From Pseudorhodobacter sp. PARRP1 (GTDB lineage: Bacteria > Pseudomonadota > Alphaproteobacteria > Rhodobacterales > Rhodobacteraceae): a stretch of 64,000 nt of DNA. Below are positions 26,889-36,333 of this stretch, piece by piece. Location: positions 62,001 through 126,000 of the forward strand of contig NKIU01000002.1 of NCBI GenBank assembly GCA_002256245.1, read 5' to 3'. A program made the position numbers and the translations under genes. Below the pieces are notes generated by a model. That model made no database searches. It was not told the DNA's origin and saw nothing but the letters and a program-made list of their open reading frames with translations. Numbering within the stretch: the stretch's first letter is position 1; each line of letters starts with the position of its first letter.

Positions 26889-28274
26889 TCAGAACGACGA
26901 CTTCAGCGCCACCGACACGCCCAAATTCATCGAATCGCGGATCACAAGATCCGACATCGAGCGGGTCGCAGACACTGTGGCCGTTGGCGCAAACCCAAGC
27001 AGAGACGCATTGCTCAGCCGCAGCGTGGCCCCTGCCTCCACCACCAGATCGGGGTTTTCGGTCTTGGCCTTGAAGTATTCCTTACTTTCGATGCTGGCGA
27101 AAAAACCCAGATCAATCCCGCGCAACACCTGTGCGGGCTCTGCCTGAACGCCAAGCGACACCGCGCGATAGGGCAGGCCGGGGGCTTCGGCGTCCAGTTG
27201 TGCCACGGCAAAGCTGCCGGTCACCCGCCCCTTGCCCAACGCCATCGACAATGATGCTTCCGCCGCCACGCGCGTGGTGTTCAAACGCGGCGCACCGGGT
27301 TGTTGGATCGCTTCGGCGCTCAGATCAAGCCGGGCCACCTTGCTGCCCGCCATCAGCTTTGCCGCGCCAAACTGAAGCCGCTGAACCTCGCTTTGCTGGC
27401 CGCCATCATACCACTGCCTGCCGATCTGCGCGCCGTAACTCAGCCCGACCGTGCTGCCAACCCGGCGCTGCCCCGACAGGCCAAAATCGACGCCATCACT
27501 GGAAAAATCGGCGTCGCGCGCCATCGGGTCCAGCTTGCGCGCCCGATCCGAAAGCCAGACCTCGCGGTGCCGCATCTGCACCAAGCCCGAGAGCGAGGAT
27601 TTGGCATTTTCGTGCAACCGATAGCTCAACTGCCCCACGGCAATGCCGGTATAGCCGGGCAGCGCCTGTTCAATCGGGATCGGAATGCCATAAAAATCAA
27701 AGGTTTCGTGCAGGCTGCCGCCGTTGACGTTGTTGCTTGGCCCGGCCCCAACGGTCAGCGTGAACTTAAGCGGCGTGCGCCGATCCAGCGTGGCAAACCC
27801 GCGCTGCAACAGGGTGATATCGGTGGGCAGGCTGCGATAGCTATCGGCGCGCCGCAGCCACCATTTGGCCGCCCATGGCCGGTTCTGCCCCGCCAATGCC
27901 TCTGCCGTCAGAAAGGCTGCCTGAAATTTCAGCGGGCGGTTGTCGGTTGCGCGAAACGCCCGCTTGCCGGTTTCAACCGCTTCTTGCCCCTTGCCCGAGC
28001 GCGACAAAGCAGCCGTCAGCATCACCTGCGCCTCGATGTCACCCGGATTTGCAGCCAGCAACTGCCTTGCGATGCGGGCGGCCAGATCGGCGTTTCCCGT
28101 GGACATCGCTTGCGCGACCATCAGCCGTCCGGCTTCGGGTGTGACCTGCATCGTCACAGGTTTGCTTGTCTCTGCCCAAGCCGCGTTACCGTGCCAGTCT
28201 GCGCCCAATGCAAGCCATGCCGCAAAAGCCCAAGCGGCCTTGCAGCACAGTCGCGTCACGGCACGGCAGGACAT
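26889..28274 (-). CDS. DUF560 / Slam-like outer-membrane protein with TPR domain
   Basis: A 461-residue protein with an N-terminal signal sequence, a periplasmic TPR-type helical domain (about 45-165; ARIARQLLAANPGDIEAQVMLTAALSRSGKGQEAVETGKRAF) and a C-terminal about 290-residue beta-barrel rich in alternating hydrophobic strands and ending in Phe (VSVALKSSF). This is the architecture of Slam proteins (type XI secretion), which move lipoproteins or soluble cargo across the outer membrane. The AGPSNNVNGGS segment marks the start of the DUF560 barrel. It overlaps the preceding lipoprotein gene by 19 bp, the usual Slam-cargo arrangement. The function is inferred from architecture and context. 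Confidence 0.75.
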   Translation of the reverse strand: MSCRAVTRLCCKAAWAFAAWLALGADWHGNAAWAETSKPVTMQVTPEAGRLMVAQAMSTGNADLAARIARQLLAANPGDIEAQVMLTAALSRSGKGQEAVETGKRAFRATDNRPLKFQAAFLTAEALAGQNRPWAAKWWLRRADSYRSLPTDITLLQRGFATLDRRTPLKFTLTVGAGPSNNVNGGSLHETFDFYGIPIPIEQALPGYTGIAVGQLSYRLHENAKSSLSGLVQMRHREVWLSDRARKLDPMARDADFSSDGVDFGLSGQRRVGSTVGLSYGAQIGRQWYDGGQQSEVQRLQFGAAKLMAGSKVARLDLSAEAIQQPGAPRLNTTRVAAEASLSMALGKGRVTGSFAVAQLDAEAPGLPYRAVSLGVQAEPAQVLRGIDLGFFASIESKEYFKAKTENPDLVVEAGATLRLSNASLLGFAPTATVSATRSMSDLVIRDSMNLGVSVALKSSF

Positions 28275-29200
28275 GCCGGCCCACCCACAAGGGTGCAGTT
28301 GGACGACACGAACAACCCGTGTTCGCGGGCGCGCGAGTCCTCTTTCAGCGGGCGGAACACCAGCAACATGGCAATTTCCGACGCATCGGTGCCCGAGAAT
28401 GTGCCCGCATAATCGCCCGAATCCGTCAAGGTGCCCTCGCCAGTGTCAGGATCAACATCCAGCCGTTGGGTCTTGCCGTTGAAATTGCCCGACGCATCAA
28501 TCAGGTTCGACTCGTAAAGCATCTGCGTCGCCAAAGCCTCGCCCGTATCAACGATCTGACGTTGGTCGATGCCGCCCGAGACGGTCATCTCATTGAAATC
28601 CGCCGTCACCAGAATTCGCCCGCTGGTGCGATAAGACCGCGCAGGGTCCAGATCGCCACCGGGGCCGCCGCCGGGTGTCGGGCCGTAATTCAACAAGCCC
28701 GCATAGGTGCCGGAATAGTTGAACTTGTTCTGAGCCCCCGCATTGCCGGTCGGCACCGTAAACACATCCGCGCGCGAGAAAATGCCGCCGCCGTGGTAAT
28801 TGGCAAACTGCCCCGCTTCGACGGCGACGATGGCTCTGGCATCCCCAGCCTGCGCCACCAGTGCCACCACATAGCGGTTCGAGGTGGTCTCCTGATAGGT
28901 GTAGGCCTGATAGCCTTCGACGTCGAACGCAGTGTTGCGTTGATACGTCGCCGCCAGCGCCGCAGCGTCTTGCGCCGTCATCTGGACATTGATCGTCGCG
29001 TCACCGGGCTTCCATGTCGAAAGGCTTGCGGACTGCATGTTCGCCTTCACCGATTTCGGCACGACAACGCCGGTGGTCGGGTCTGGCGTATCGACCGGCA
29101 CTTCGGGATCAACCGGCACTTCGGGTTCGGGCAAGAACGGGTTGCCCCCGCACGCCGTCAGCATCAGCGCCGCTGCAATCAACAGGGTAAACGGTTTCAT
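28256..29200 (-). CDS. TbpB-like surface lipoprotein, probable Slam cargo
   Basis: A 314-residue lipoprotein with signal peptide and lipobox LTAC (Cys17). A Pro/Glu/Asp linker with repeated PEVPVD units (about 24-43) follows. The C-terminal region (about 185-300) resembles the small beta-barrel of transferrin-binding-like proteins, with ATADFNEMTVSGG-type and GTLTDSGDYAGTFSG strands; TbpB barrels carry similar GxFxG repeats. Two cysteines near the C-terminus (NCTLVGGPACP) may form a disulfide. It lies directly upstream of the DUF560 gene, which probably exports it. The ligand (iron, haem or other) is unknown; no Fur-type box was recognised upstream. Confidence 0.65.
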   Translation of the reverse strand: MKPFTLLIAAALMLTACGGNPFLPEPEVPVDPEVPVDTPDPTTGVVVPKSVKANMQSASLSTWKPGDATINVQMTAQDAAALAATYQRNTAFDVEGYQAYTYQETTSNRYVVALVAQAGDARAIVAVEAGQFANYHGGGIFSRADVFTVPTGNAGAQNKFNYSGTYAGLLNYGPTPGGGPGGDLDPARSYRTSGRILVTADFNEMTVSGGIDQRQIVDTGEALATQMLYESNLIDASGNFNGKTQRLDVDPDTGEGTLTDSGDYAGTFSGTDASEIAMLLVFRPLKEDSRAREHGLFVSSNCTLVGGPACPAVP

Positions 29201-29449
29201 CAACGGCCCCACGCTTCCAGAAATCACATCAACTTTGCGTGCAAAACCCTTGAAAGTCAAAGCGGATTCGCTTTCCTGCTTTATTCTTTACCGCCTGTGC
29301 CCGCACCGCATCACCCGCAATCTGTGCATGGTTCAGGCTTGGCGGGCGGCGCTGATTATGCCTATATGTAGTCAACCAGCCGCCGCATCTGACAACAGAT
29401 TGTCATGTGCTGCCAGATCACGCCTCCAAAGATCAGACGGAAAATCATC

Positions 29450-30283
29450 GTGCAAACCTACCTTGACGCCCTGCGCACCGTTCTGGCCGAGGGCCAGACC
29501 TCCACCGATCGCACCGGCACGGGGACGATTTCGCATTTTGGCCTGCAGTGCCGCTATGATCTGGCACAGGGCTTTCCGCTGGTCACCACCAAGAAACTGC
29601 ACCTGAAATCCATCATCCACGAACTGTTGTGGTTCCTGAACGGCGACACCAACATTGGCTATCTCAAGGCCAATGGCGTCAGCATCTGGGATGAATGGGC
29701 CGATGCAAACGGCGATCTTGGCCCGGTTTACGGCGCACAATGGCGGCGGTTTCCGAAACTGACTCCCGCCGGTGCCGATCCGCAAGGTCGCCCGACCTTC
29801 TACGCCGACAGCACCGATCAGATCGCCGATCTGGTCACAGCGATTCGCAAAACCCCCGACAGCCGCCGCCTGATCGTCTCGGCCTGGAACCCCGGCGAGG
29901 TGCCCAGCATGGCGCTGCCGCCCTGCCACACGCTGTGGCAAGTCCGCATTGCCGGGCGCAAACTGCATCTGCAACTCTACCAACGCTCGGCCGACATGTT
30001 CCTTGGCGTGCCGTTCAACATCTCTTCATACGCGCTGCTGCAGATGATGCTCGCGCATGTGACGGGATACGAGCCGGGCGATTTCATCCACACCATGGGC
30101 GACGCGCATATCTACACCAACCACATGGATCAGGTGCAAACCCAATTGGCGCGCAGCCCGAAACCGCTGCCCACTCTGCGCATCAAACGCCAGGTCAGCT
30201 CAATCTTCGATTTCAAATATGAGGATTTTGAGGTGCTGAACTACCACCCCGATCCGGCGATCAAAGCCCCGGTGGCCGTCTGA
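29450..30283 (+). CDS. thyA: Thymidylate synthase
   Basis: A 277-residue enzyme converting dUMP to dTMP with methylene-tetrahydrofolate. The catalytic Cys159 is in [17 protein letters not shown] near residue 20 and the [11 protein letters not shown] phosphate-binding segment are present. The GTG at 29450 gives the conserved start [11 protein letters not shown]; the upstream in-frame ATG at 29405 adds a non-conserved extension. It pairs with folA 13 bp downstream, which regenerates the folate cofactor. Confidence 0.95.
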   Translation: MQTYLDALRTVLAEGQTSTDRTGTGTISHFGLQCRYDLAQGFPLVTTKKLHLKSIIHELLWFLNGDTNIGYLKANGVSIWDEWADANGDLGPVYGAQWRRFPKLTPAGADPQGRPTFYADSTDQIADLVTAIRKTPDSRRLIVSAWNPGEVPSMALPPCHTLWQVRIAGRKLHLQLYQRSADMFLGVPFNISSYALLQMMLAHVTGYEPGDFIHTMGDAHIYTNHMDQVQTQLARSPKPLPTLRIKRQVSSIFDFKYEDFEVLNYHPDPAIKAPVAV

Positions 30284-30296
30284 TGGAGCACGTCTG

Positions 30297-30773
30297 ATGC
30301 TCAGCCTCGTCGTCGCCCGCGCCCGCAATGGCGCTATTGGCAAAGACAACCAGATCCCCTGGCACGCGCCCGAGGATCTGGCGTTCTTCCAACGCGAAAC
30401 CACCGGCGGCGCGATCATCATGGGCCGCAAGACCTGGGAAAGCCTGCCGTTCAAGCCCCTGAAAAACCGCCTGAATTGCGTGGTCTCGTCAGACACCTCG
30501 CTCACCGAGCATGTCTTCGCCACCCCCGAAGCCGCCCTCGAATTTGCCCACAGCCGCGGCTACGCGCGCACATATGGCATCGGCGGCGCGGGCATCTACC
30601 GCGCGCTTTTGCCCCTCGCTGATCGCCTGCTGATCACCGAAGTCAGCCTGGACATCCCCGACGCCGACGCCTTCTTCCCCGATTTTGATGCGAAACACTG
30701 GCACCAACGCCCCGCTATCCCGCTGCGCGCGCAAGACCCCAGCTGCACCGCCACCGAATATCTGCGCCGCTAA
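30297..30773 (+). CDS. folA: Dihydrofolate reductase
   Basis: A 158-residue enzyme reducing dihydrofolate to tetrahydrofolate with NADPH. It has LVVARARNGAIGKDNQIPWHAPEDLAFF (substrate loop with the active-site acidic residue), GRKTWESLPFKPLKNRLNCVVS and GIGGAGIYRALLPLADRLLIT. Coupled to thyA, because thymidylate synthase produces the dihydrofolate. A repeat element follows the stop codon. Confidence 0.95.
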   Translation: MLSLVVARARNGAIGKDNQIPWHAPEDLAFFQRETTGGAIIMGRKTWESLPFKPLKNRLNCVVSSDTSLTEHVFATPEAALEFAHSRGYARTYGIGGAGIYRALLPLADRLLITEVSLDIPDADAFFPDFDAKHWHQRPAIPLRAQDPSCTATEYLRR

Positions 30774-30782
30774 ACCCCTAAA

Positions 30783-30852
30783 CTTTATCTAAAATTTTTC
30801 ATCTGTTCATAAATATCCCACGGGGGTCTGGGGGTGTGAAACCCCCAGCCGC
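30783..30852 (+). repeat. Dispersed intergenic repeat, copy 6
   Basis: TTATCTAAAATT, then TCATC-N7-AAATATCCC, then a hairpin of CTGGGGG and CCCCCAG around TGTGAAA (30828-30848). It matches copy 1 almost base for base over the hairpin half. It lies between convergent folA and the ynjD-like gene. Confidence 0.75.
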
Positions 30853-30869
30853 CAGCCACAAGCTAGCCC

Positions 30870-31499
30870 TCACAATGCCACCACCGCCCCGCCCGCAGCC
30901 CCTGCATCCGCCGGATCATGCGTCACCATCAACGTCGCAATCCCGCGCGCCTTCACGTGGCCAAACACAAAACTCCGCATCTCGGCACGCAAACCCGCGT
31001 CCAGCTTGGAAAACGGCTCATCCAGCAACAAGGCCTGCGGCTCGGCCAACAACGCCCGCATCAGCGCAGCCCGCGCCTTTTGCCCGCCCGACAGCGTCGC
31101 GGGGTCGCGCGCATAAAGCCCCTCTAACCCCGCTTGCGCCAAGGCAGCCTCGACCGCCGCCCGCCGCGCCGTGCGTCCGCGCAGGGCTGCAGGCAAGCCA
31201 AACGCCAGATTATCGCCCAGGCACAGATGCGGAAACAGCAGCGCATCCTGAAACATCACCCCGATCCGGCGCGCCTCGGCGGGCAGGGCGGTCACATCGC
31301 GCCCCATCACCAGCACCCGGCCCGCGCAGGTAAACCCATGCTCCAGATGGCCGCCGATCGCATCCAGCAGCGTGGATTTCCCCACGCCCGAAGGCCCCAT
31401 CACCACTGCCACAGCCCCGCACTCCACCCGCAGATCCAGCGGAGCGAACAGCGCCACATCACCGCGCCGCACAGCCAGCCCTTGCACCTCTAGGCTCAT
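30870..31499 (-). CDS. ynjD: ABC transporter ATP-binding protein (YnjD-like)
   Basis: A 209-residue ATPase with Walker A GPSGVGKST (Lys41), Q-loop VMFQDALLFPHLCLGDNLAF, signature LSGGQKARAALMRAL and Walker B ALLLDEPFSKLD. The shortened form without a regulatory domain fits YnjD (about 217 residues) better than ThiQ or PotA types. The start is the ATG ending at 31499, overlapping the permease stop by 4 bp; the same frame is open far upstream but only as a shadow of the permease gene. Last gene of a four-gene operon. Confidence 0.78.
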   Translation of the reverse strand: MSLEVQGLAVRRGDVALFAPLDLRVECGAVAVVMGPSGVGKSTLLDAIGGHLEHGFTCAGRVLVMGRDVTALPAEARRIGVMFQDALLFPHLCLGDNLAFGLPAALRGRTARRAAVEAALAQAGLEGLYARDPATLSGGQKARAALMRALLAEPQALLLDEPFSKLDAGLRAEMRSFVFGHVKARGIATLMVTHDPADAGAAGGAVVAL

Positions 31500-33187
31500 G
31501 CCGTCCCCCCGCGCAAATCGCGTCTGTTGCGATGCCACCACGCCGGGATCAGCGCGGCCAAGCCATAGGCGGCAAAGGGCAGGGCGGCTTGCAGGCTGGC
31601 ATAAACCCCCGTCACCCGCCGATCCGACCCGGAGGAAAGCGTCACCGCCTCGGTCGTCAGCGTCGCAATCCGGCCCGCGCCCAGAAACAGCGTCGGCAGA
31701 TATTGCGCCACCGAAACCGCCACACCAATCGCCGCCGCGGTCATAATCGGGCGCAGCAGCATCGGCAACCGCAGCGCCAACAACCGCCGCCAGCGCCCGG
31801 CACCCAAGGCCGCCCCCACCCGCAACAACCGCGCATCCAGCGCCCGCCAAGGCTCGGACAGCGCAATCATCACATAGGGAAACACGAACAAAAGCTGGCC
31901 ACAAATCACCGCTGCATAGCCGCCCGCCACGCCCGCGCGCAGGAACACCACGTTCAGCCCGTACAGAAAGCCGATCTGCGGCACCAGCAGCGGCAGATAG
32001 ATCAGCGCCTCGGCCCAAGGCGCGCGGGCGCGGTCCTCCTCGGCCTCCAGCCAGCAGATCGCCAGCACCAGCGCCAGCACCACCGTCACCGCCGCCAGCA
32101 CCAGCGTGTGCAGCATCGCCATGCGCCAATCCGCCCGCATCCACAGCGCGCCCGACCATCCCTCTGGCCACAGCATCGGGAAAGACCACCGCCACGCCAG
32201 CGACCACACCAGCAGCGACAGCAGCGCCAGCGCGGCCAGCGCCATCAGCCCCACCACGCCGCCCTGCGCCACCCGCAACCCCGGCCCCCAAGACCAACCC
32301 CGCCCGCCGCGGCGAAGCCACCACAGCCCCGCGCGGCGCAGCACCACTTCCGCCCCGCACAGCGCGGCAATCGCCACCACCACCACAGCCGTCTGCACCA
32401 GCGCCCCGGCCGCGGCGGGCAAGATCATCGCCACATCCGCCGCATTGAACCACCGCACCACCGCCACCGCCAACGTCGGCGGGTTCGATGGCCCCAAAAT
32501 CACCGCCATATCGACCACCGACAGCCCGTAAGCCAGCACCACCCACACCGGCAGGCGGATCAGCGGCCAAAGCTGCGGCCAGATCACCTTGATCCACACC
32601 ACCCCCGGCGCATAGCCCATCGCCCGCCCCACCGCCATCTGCCGCGCCACCGGCACCTGGCTCAGGCCCGACGCCATCACCAGCAGCAAATACGGCAGCT
32701 CTTTCACCACCAGCCCCAGCATCAGCGCCAAGCCCCAACCGTCATGCACGCTGGCCACGTCCGGTGGCTGATCCCAGCCCAACACGAAGGCAAACACCCG
32801 CGCGATCCAGCCTGACGGGGCCAGCACAAACGCCAGCCCCACCGCCATCGCCGCATGGGGCACCGCGAGGAACGGCGCAAGCCAGCGCATCCGCCCGGCA
32901 CCCGCCCCCGAAGACATGGCTGCACAAAACCCCACCGCCAAGGCAAGGGCGATCAGCGTCGCCCCCACCCCCGTCACCAGCGTCAGCCGCAGGCTTGTCA
33001 CAAACCCCGGCTGATCCCGCAGCATCCGCCACGGCTCCAGCGACCAGCCGACATGGCCAAGCGCAGGCAACTGGCCAAACCCGGCCCGCGCAGTTTCCGT
33101 CAACCCCACCACAATCGGCGCGATCAACCCCAGCAGCACGACGCCCAGCACCGCCCCCCGCAGAATGGGCCCGCGCAACGGCGTCAT
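31496..33187 (-). CDS. ynjC: ABC transporter permease, fused double domain (YnjC-like)
   Basis: A 563-residue inner-membrane protein with two permease domains in tandem (about 60-290 and 320-550) and roughly 12 helices. Coupling-loop motifs are MGYAPGVVWIKVIWPQLWPLIRLP in the first half and VGAALGAGRWRRLLALRLPMLLRP in the second. Fused permeases occur in ThiP, FbpB and YnjC; the neighbours favour YnjC. Start and stop overlap both neighbouring genes by 4 bp. Confidence 0.78.
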   Translation of the reverse strand: MTPLRGPILRGAVLGVVLLGLIAPIVVGLTETARAGFGQLPALGHVGWSLEPWRMLRDQPGFVTSLRLTLVTGVGATLIALALAVGFCAAMSSGAGAGRMRWLAPFLAVPHAAMAVGLAFVLAPSGWIARVFAFVLGWDQPPDVASVHDGWGLALMLGLVVKELPYLLLVMASGLSQVPVARQMAVGRAMGYAPGVVWIKVIWPQLWPLIRLPVWVVLAYGLSVVDMAVILGPSNPPTLAVAVVRWFNAADVAMILPAAAGALVQTAVVVVAIAALCGAEVVLRRAGLWWLRRGGRGWSWGPGLRVAQGGVVGLMALAALALLSLLVWSLAWRWSFPMLWPEGWSGALWMRADWRMAMLHTLVLAAVTVVLALVLAICWLEAEEDRARAPWAEALIYLPLLVPQIGFLYGLNVVFLRAGVAGGYAAVICGQLLFVFPYVMIALSEPWRALDARLLRVGAALGAGRWRRLLALRLPMLLRPIMTAAAIGVAVSVAQYLPTLFLGAGRIATLTTEAVTLSSGSDRRVTGVYASLQAALPFAAYGLAALIPAWWHRNRRDLRGGTA

Positions 33188-34368
33188 TTGGTGTAACGCT
33201 TGGCCCATTCCTCGACAAGCCGCGTCATCCAGCTTGCATGCGGCTCCAGCAGCACCGGCCCCAGACCCTCAAGCGCGGGCAAAGCCTCGGCCTTCGGCAG
33301 GGCCGCGAACGCCGCAGCGCCGGCCGCATCCAGCTTGGCCGCATCCAGCACCGAGAACGACCCCAACACCGAGATATCCTGCATATGCGCCTGTGTCGCA
33401 GGCTCCAGCAGGAAGTTCGCCACCACTTCCGCCCCCGCCGCATGGGCGGCATTATACGGGATCGCCACGAAACTGATGTTGCCGATACTGCCCGCCTTCG
33501 GCACAAACACCCGCGCGGTTGCAGGCAGCGTCCCCTCGGCAATCCCTGCCGCGGTCGAGGCCGGATCGAACGACATCGACACATCGACCTCGCCATCGTT
33601 CAGCATCTGGTTCTGCACCTCGGCGCTGGCCGGAAAGGTCGCCCCCGCCTGCCACAGGTTCGGCCGCAGCGCATCATACCACGCCCACAGCGGCGCACTG
33701 GCCTGCGCAAACGCCGCATCCGTCACGGGTTGCTGCAACGCCGCCGGATCAGGTGCCATTTCCACCAGCGCCTGCTTCAGAAACGTCGCCCCCATGAAAT
33801 TCGACGGATCAGGATGCGTCAGCCGCCCCTTGTGCGCGCCCGCCCAATCCACAAACCCCGCCATCGTCTCGGGCAAATCGCTGACCTTGGCGCTGTCATA
33901 GCTGAACACGAACTTCGCCAGCCGCCACGGGCTTTCCATCCCCTCGACCGGCACGGTAAAATCCACCGACGCCGCCGACCCTGCGCCCAGATCGAGATAC
34001 TTCGCGTTCGGCAGATCGGCCACGAACGGCCCATGCAGCAAGCCCTGATCCTTCATCGCCAGAAAATTCGGCCCGTTGATCCAGATCATATCGACCGAGC
34101 CGCCCGTGTCCTGCCCCGCCGCCTTTTCGGCGATCACCCGCGTCACCGCCTCGGCGGTATCGCTCAGCTTCACCTGCTCGACCTTCACGCCGTATTGCGC
34201 CTCGGTCTGGGTGCTGACCCAAGCGATGAACGCATTGGTGCGCGCATCGCCGCCCCAGGCATTGAAATACACCGTCTGGCCCTTGGCCTCGGCCAGGGTC
34301 TGCGACCAATCGGCCAGCGCAGGGGTGGCAAACAACAACGGCAGCACGGCAAGAAGGGAACGTTTCAT
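33184..34368 (-). CDS. ynjB: ABC transporter substrate-binding protein (YnjB-like)
   Basis: A 394-residue periplasmic binding protein; MKRSLLAVLPLLFATPALA is a Sec signal peptide. WGGDARTNAFIAWVSTQTEAQYGVKVEQVKL and GNISFVAIPYNAAHAAGAEVVANFLLEPATQ match the YnjB-type rather than the ThiB or iron-binding type. The ligand of YnjB homologues is not established. The ATG stop junction with the permease overlaps (ATGA). Confidence 0.78.
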   Translation of the reverse strand: MKRSLLAVLPLLFATPALADWSQTLAEAKGQTVYFNAWGGDARTNAFIAWVSTQTEAQYGVKVEQVKLSDTAEAVTRVIAEKAAGQDTGGSVDMIWINGPNFLAMKDQGLLHGPFVADLPNAKYLDLGAGSAASVDFTVPVEGMESPWRLAKFVFSYDSAKVSDLPETMAGFVDWAGAHKGRLTHPDPSNFMGATFLKQALVEMAPDPAALQQPVTDAAFAQASAPLWAWYDALRPNLWQAGATFPASAEVQNQMLNDGEVDVSMSFDPASTAAGIAEGTLPATARVFVPKAGSIGNISFVAIPYNAAHAAGAEVVANFLLEPATQAHMQDISVLGSFSVLDAAKLDAAGAAAFAALPKAEALPALEGLGPVLLEPHASWMTRLVEEWAKRYTK

Positions 34369-34399
34369 CGCAGATCCTATATTGGGAAATCTTGAAGTA

Positions 34400-35029
34400 T
34401 CATCTTGATGCAGCCCGCGCAGATGGCTCGGCAAAGGCCTGCCACCCCATCCGCCAGCGCAACGCGGTCGTCACACAGCACAAAGCCGCGTAAATATAGG
34501 CAAGTGGGGCAAACCACGCAGGTTCAATCGCCATCAGCACAAACACCGCAATGGTCTCAAAACCCTCGGTCAGCCCGCCCAAATAGTAAATCCCCTTGCT
34601 GGGATAATCGCGCGCGCTTAACCCCCGCCGCGCAGCAATACTGGCAAAGGCCAGAAACGACGATCCGGTGCCAACAAAACTGGCAATCAGCACAGCCGCC
34701 GCCAGCGCATTGGCCGCCGGATCGGCCAGCGCAAAGCCCAAGGGAAACAGCGCATAAAACACAAAATCCAAGGCGATATCCAGAAACGCCCCGCGATCCG
34801 TCGCACCGTTCAGCCGCGCCACCGCCCCGTCCAAGCCATCCGCCACCCGGTTCAGCGCCAGCAACACCAGTGCCAGCCCATACCAGCCAAAGGCCAGCGC
34901 AGGCACGCACAGCGCCCCCAGCACAAACCCCGCGATCGAGACCTGATCCGCCGTCACCCGCCCCGCCAGCCACAGCGCGGGCCTGCGCAACAGCCGGTGC
35001 TGCATCGGCAAAAGTCTGGCATCAATCAT
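34400..35029 (-). CDS. ynjF: CDP-alcohol phosphatidyltransferase family protein (YnjF-like)
   Basis: A 209-residue membrane enzyme of the CDP-alcohol phosphotransferase family, which joins a CDP-activated lipid or alcohol to a second alcohol. The signature DGLDGAVAR...DRGAFLDIALD (about residues 61-85) supplies the four metal-binding aspartates in the canonical D-x2-D-G-x2-A-R...G-x3-D-x3-D spacing. About six helices. AGGAGGGA precedes the ATG. First gene of the operon with ynjB-C-D, as ynjF belongs to the same operon in E. coli. The lipid product is unknown. Confidence 0.78.
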   Translation of the reverse strand: MIDARLLPMQHRLLRRPALWLAGRVTADQVSIAGFVLGALCVPALAFGWYGLALVLLALNRVADGLDGAVARLNGATDRGAFLDIALDFVFYALFPLGFALADPAANALAAAVLIASFVGTGSSFLAFASIAARRGLSARDYPSKGIYYLGGLTEGFETIAVFVLMAIEPAWFAPLAYIYAALCCVTTALRWRMGWQAFAEPSARAASR

Positions 35030-35208
35030 CGGTCCCTCCTGATCCTTGGCCACAATAGGCGTGCCCACCGCGCCCGCCCGAGCGTTTTTCGGCCTGATGC
35101 CAAGAATGTGAACAATTTTTTTAACCTGCGCCAAAAACACTATAAATCCGCCACAGTGCTCTGCACTTGTCCGGCCTTGGCTTTGTTGGCAAACCTGTAG
35201 GAGTCTCC

Positions 35209-36333
35209 GTGCCACCGTTTGAGCGTTCTTCTGATCCAGGCCTGCGCGCGCTTGATGCTGTGCGTGGCTATGCCTCGGTGATCGTGGTGCTGCATCACTT
35301 CGCGCTGGCGTTTCTACCGGGGGTGAAGGCTGCGATGAACGCGCCCGTGCTGGCCTACAGCCTTGGCTGGTTGCTCAATGGAATGGGGGCGGTCTATCTG
35401 TTTTTCCTGTTGTCGGGCTTTGTGCTGACGCTGAAATACTACCAAGCGCCCACCGCTGCGGCCTTGCTTGGCGCGGCGGCAAAGCGTTTTCCGCGCCTGT
35501 GGCCCTCGGCGCTGTATGGCACCTTGCTGGGCTATCTCGCCCTGCGCTTGGGGCTGAACGCGCATCTGCAAGCCGCACCGATCAGTGGGTCAGCTTGGCT
35601 CGCCAGCTTCGCCGACGCCGACCTGACGCTTGCGCCCGATCTCGCACTCGCGCTGCGCGAAAGCCTGACGATGTTTCTGCACTATCGCCCGCTGCACTAT
35701 AACACCAACCTCTGGACCATGCTGATCGAGTTTTATGGCAGCCTGATCGCGTTCTTCGCGGCCTTTGTCATGGTTTACACCGCTGGCACCCGGCCGCTTG
35801 TGGTAAAGATCGGGCTTGGCCTGGGGCTGCTCGCGCTGAATATCGTTATTCCCTATGGCTTTGGTTGGGCGTTCAGCCTTGGGGCAGGGCTGGCCTATGC
35901 CTACACAAGACACTGGTTTGTGCCGGTGCCGCTGGCGGTTGGGCTGATGGTGGTGGGCCTTGCGTTGCTTGGCACACCGCCCCCCGCATCGGGCGCGCCG
36001 CAGCCGCTTTGGGCCTTGCCGGGGGCAGCGCTGCTCATGTGGGGGCTGACCACGCCGGGGGCCGCACCCCGGTTTCTGCTCGGGCGGTTCAGCCAAGGCC
36101 TTGGGCGCTGGTCGTTCCCGCTCTACATCACCCATACCGTCGGCATCCTGACCTTGGGCAGTTTTGTCTATCTGCACACACAGGCGCTGGGCGCACCGCT
36201 GCAACTGCTGGCTACATTCGTTACCACCTGGGCCACAGCCATCGTCTTCGCCTATCCCGTCCTGCGCTGGGAGGCATGGTATCTGCCGCGCCTGAACCGC
36301 CAAATCCGGGGGCTGTTTGGCGCCAATCGTTAA
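35209..36333 (+). CDS. Acyltransferase 3 family membrane protein
   Basis: A 374-residue inner-membrane acyltransferase of the OafA/acyltransferase-3 family, which transfers acyl groups to extracytoplasmic sugars or other acceptors. GLRALDAVRGYASVIVVLHHFAL carries the conserved Arg and the His of the active site in the first helix. FFLLSGFVLTLKYY and RFPRLWPSAL follow. About 10-11 helices. The GTG at 35209 with TAGGAG upstream was preferred to the TTG at 35167. Divergent from ynjF. The acceptor is unknown. Confidence 0.82.
   Translation: MPPFERSSDPGLRALDAVRGYASVIVVLHHFALAFLPGVKAAMNAPVLAYSLGWLLNGMGAVYLFFLLSGFVLTLKYYQAPTAAALLGAAAKRFPRLWPSALYGTLLGYLALRLGLNAHLQAAPISGSAWLASFADADLTLAPDLALALRESLTMFLHYRPLHYNTNLWTMLIEFYGSLIAFFAAFVMVYTAGTRPLVVKIGLGLGLLALNIVIPYGFGWAFSLGAGLAYAYTRHWFVPVPLAVGLMVVGLALLGTPPPASGAPQPLWALPGAALLMWGLTTPGAAPRFLLGRFSQGLGRWSFPLYITHTVGILTLGSFVYLHTQALGAPLQLLATFVTTWATAIVFAYPVLRWEAWYLPRLNRQIRGLFGANR

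Noticed and set aside
31500-32738. N-terminal extension of the YnjD-like frame to 622 residues
   Set aside because: The extension is an out-of-frame reading of the YnjC-like permease and is Gly/Ala/Arg low complexity. The ATPase begins at its own ATG.
30870-34368. Thiamine or iron ABC transporter (ThiBPQ/FbpABC)
   Set aside because: The fused permease fits, but the binding protein's motifs and the adjacent CDP-alcohol phosphotransferase fit the YnjBCDF set better. No TPP riboswitch or Fur box was seen.
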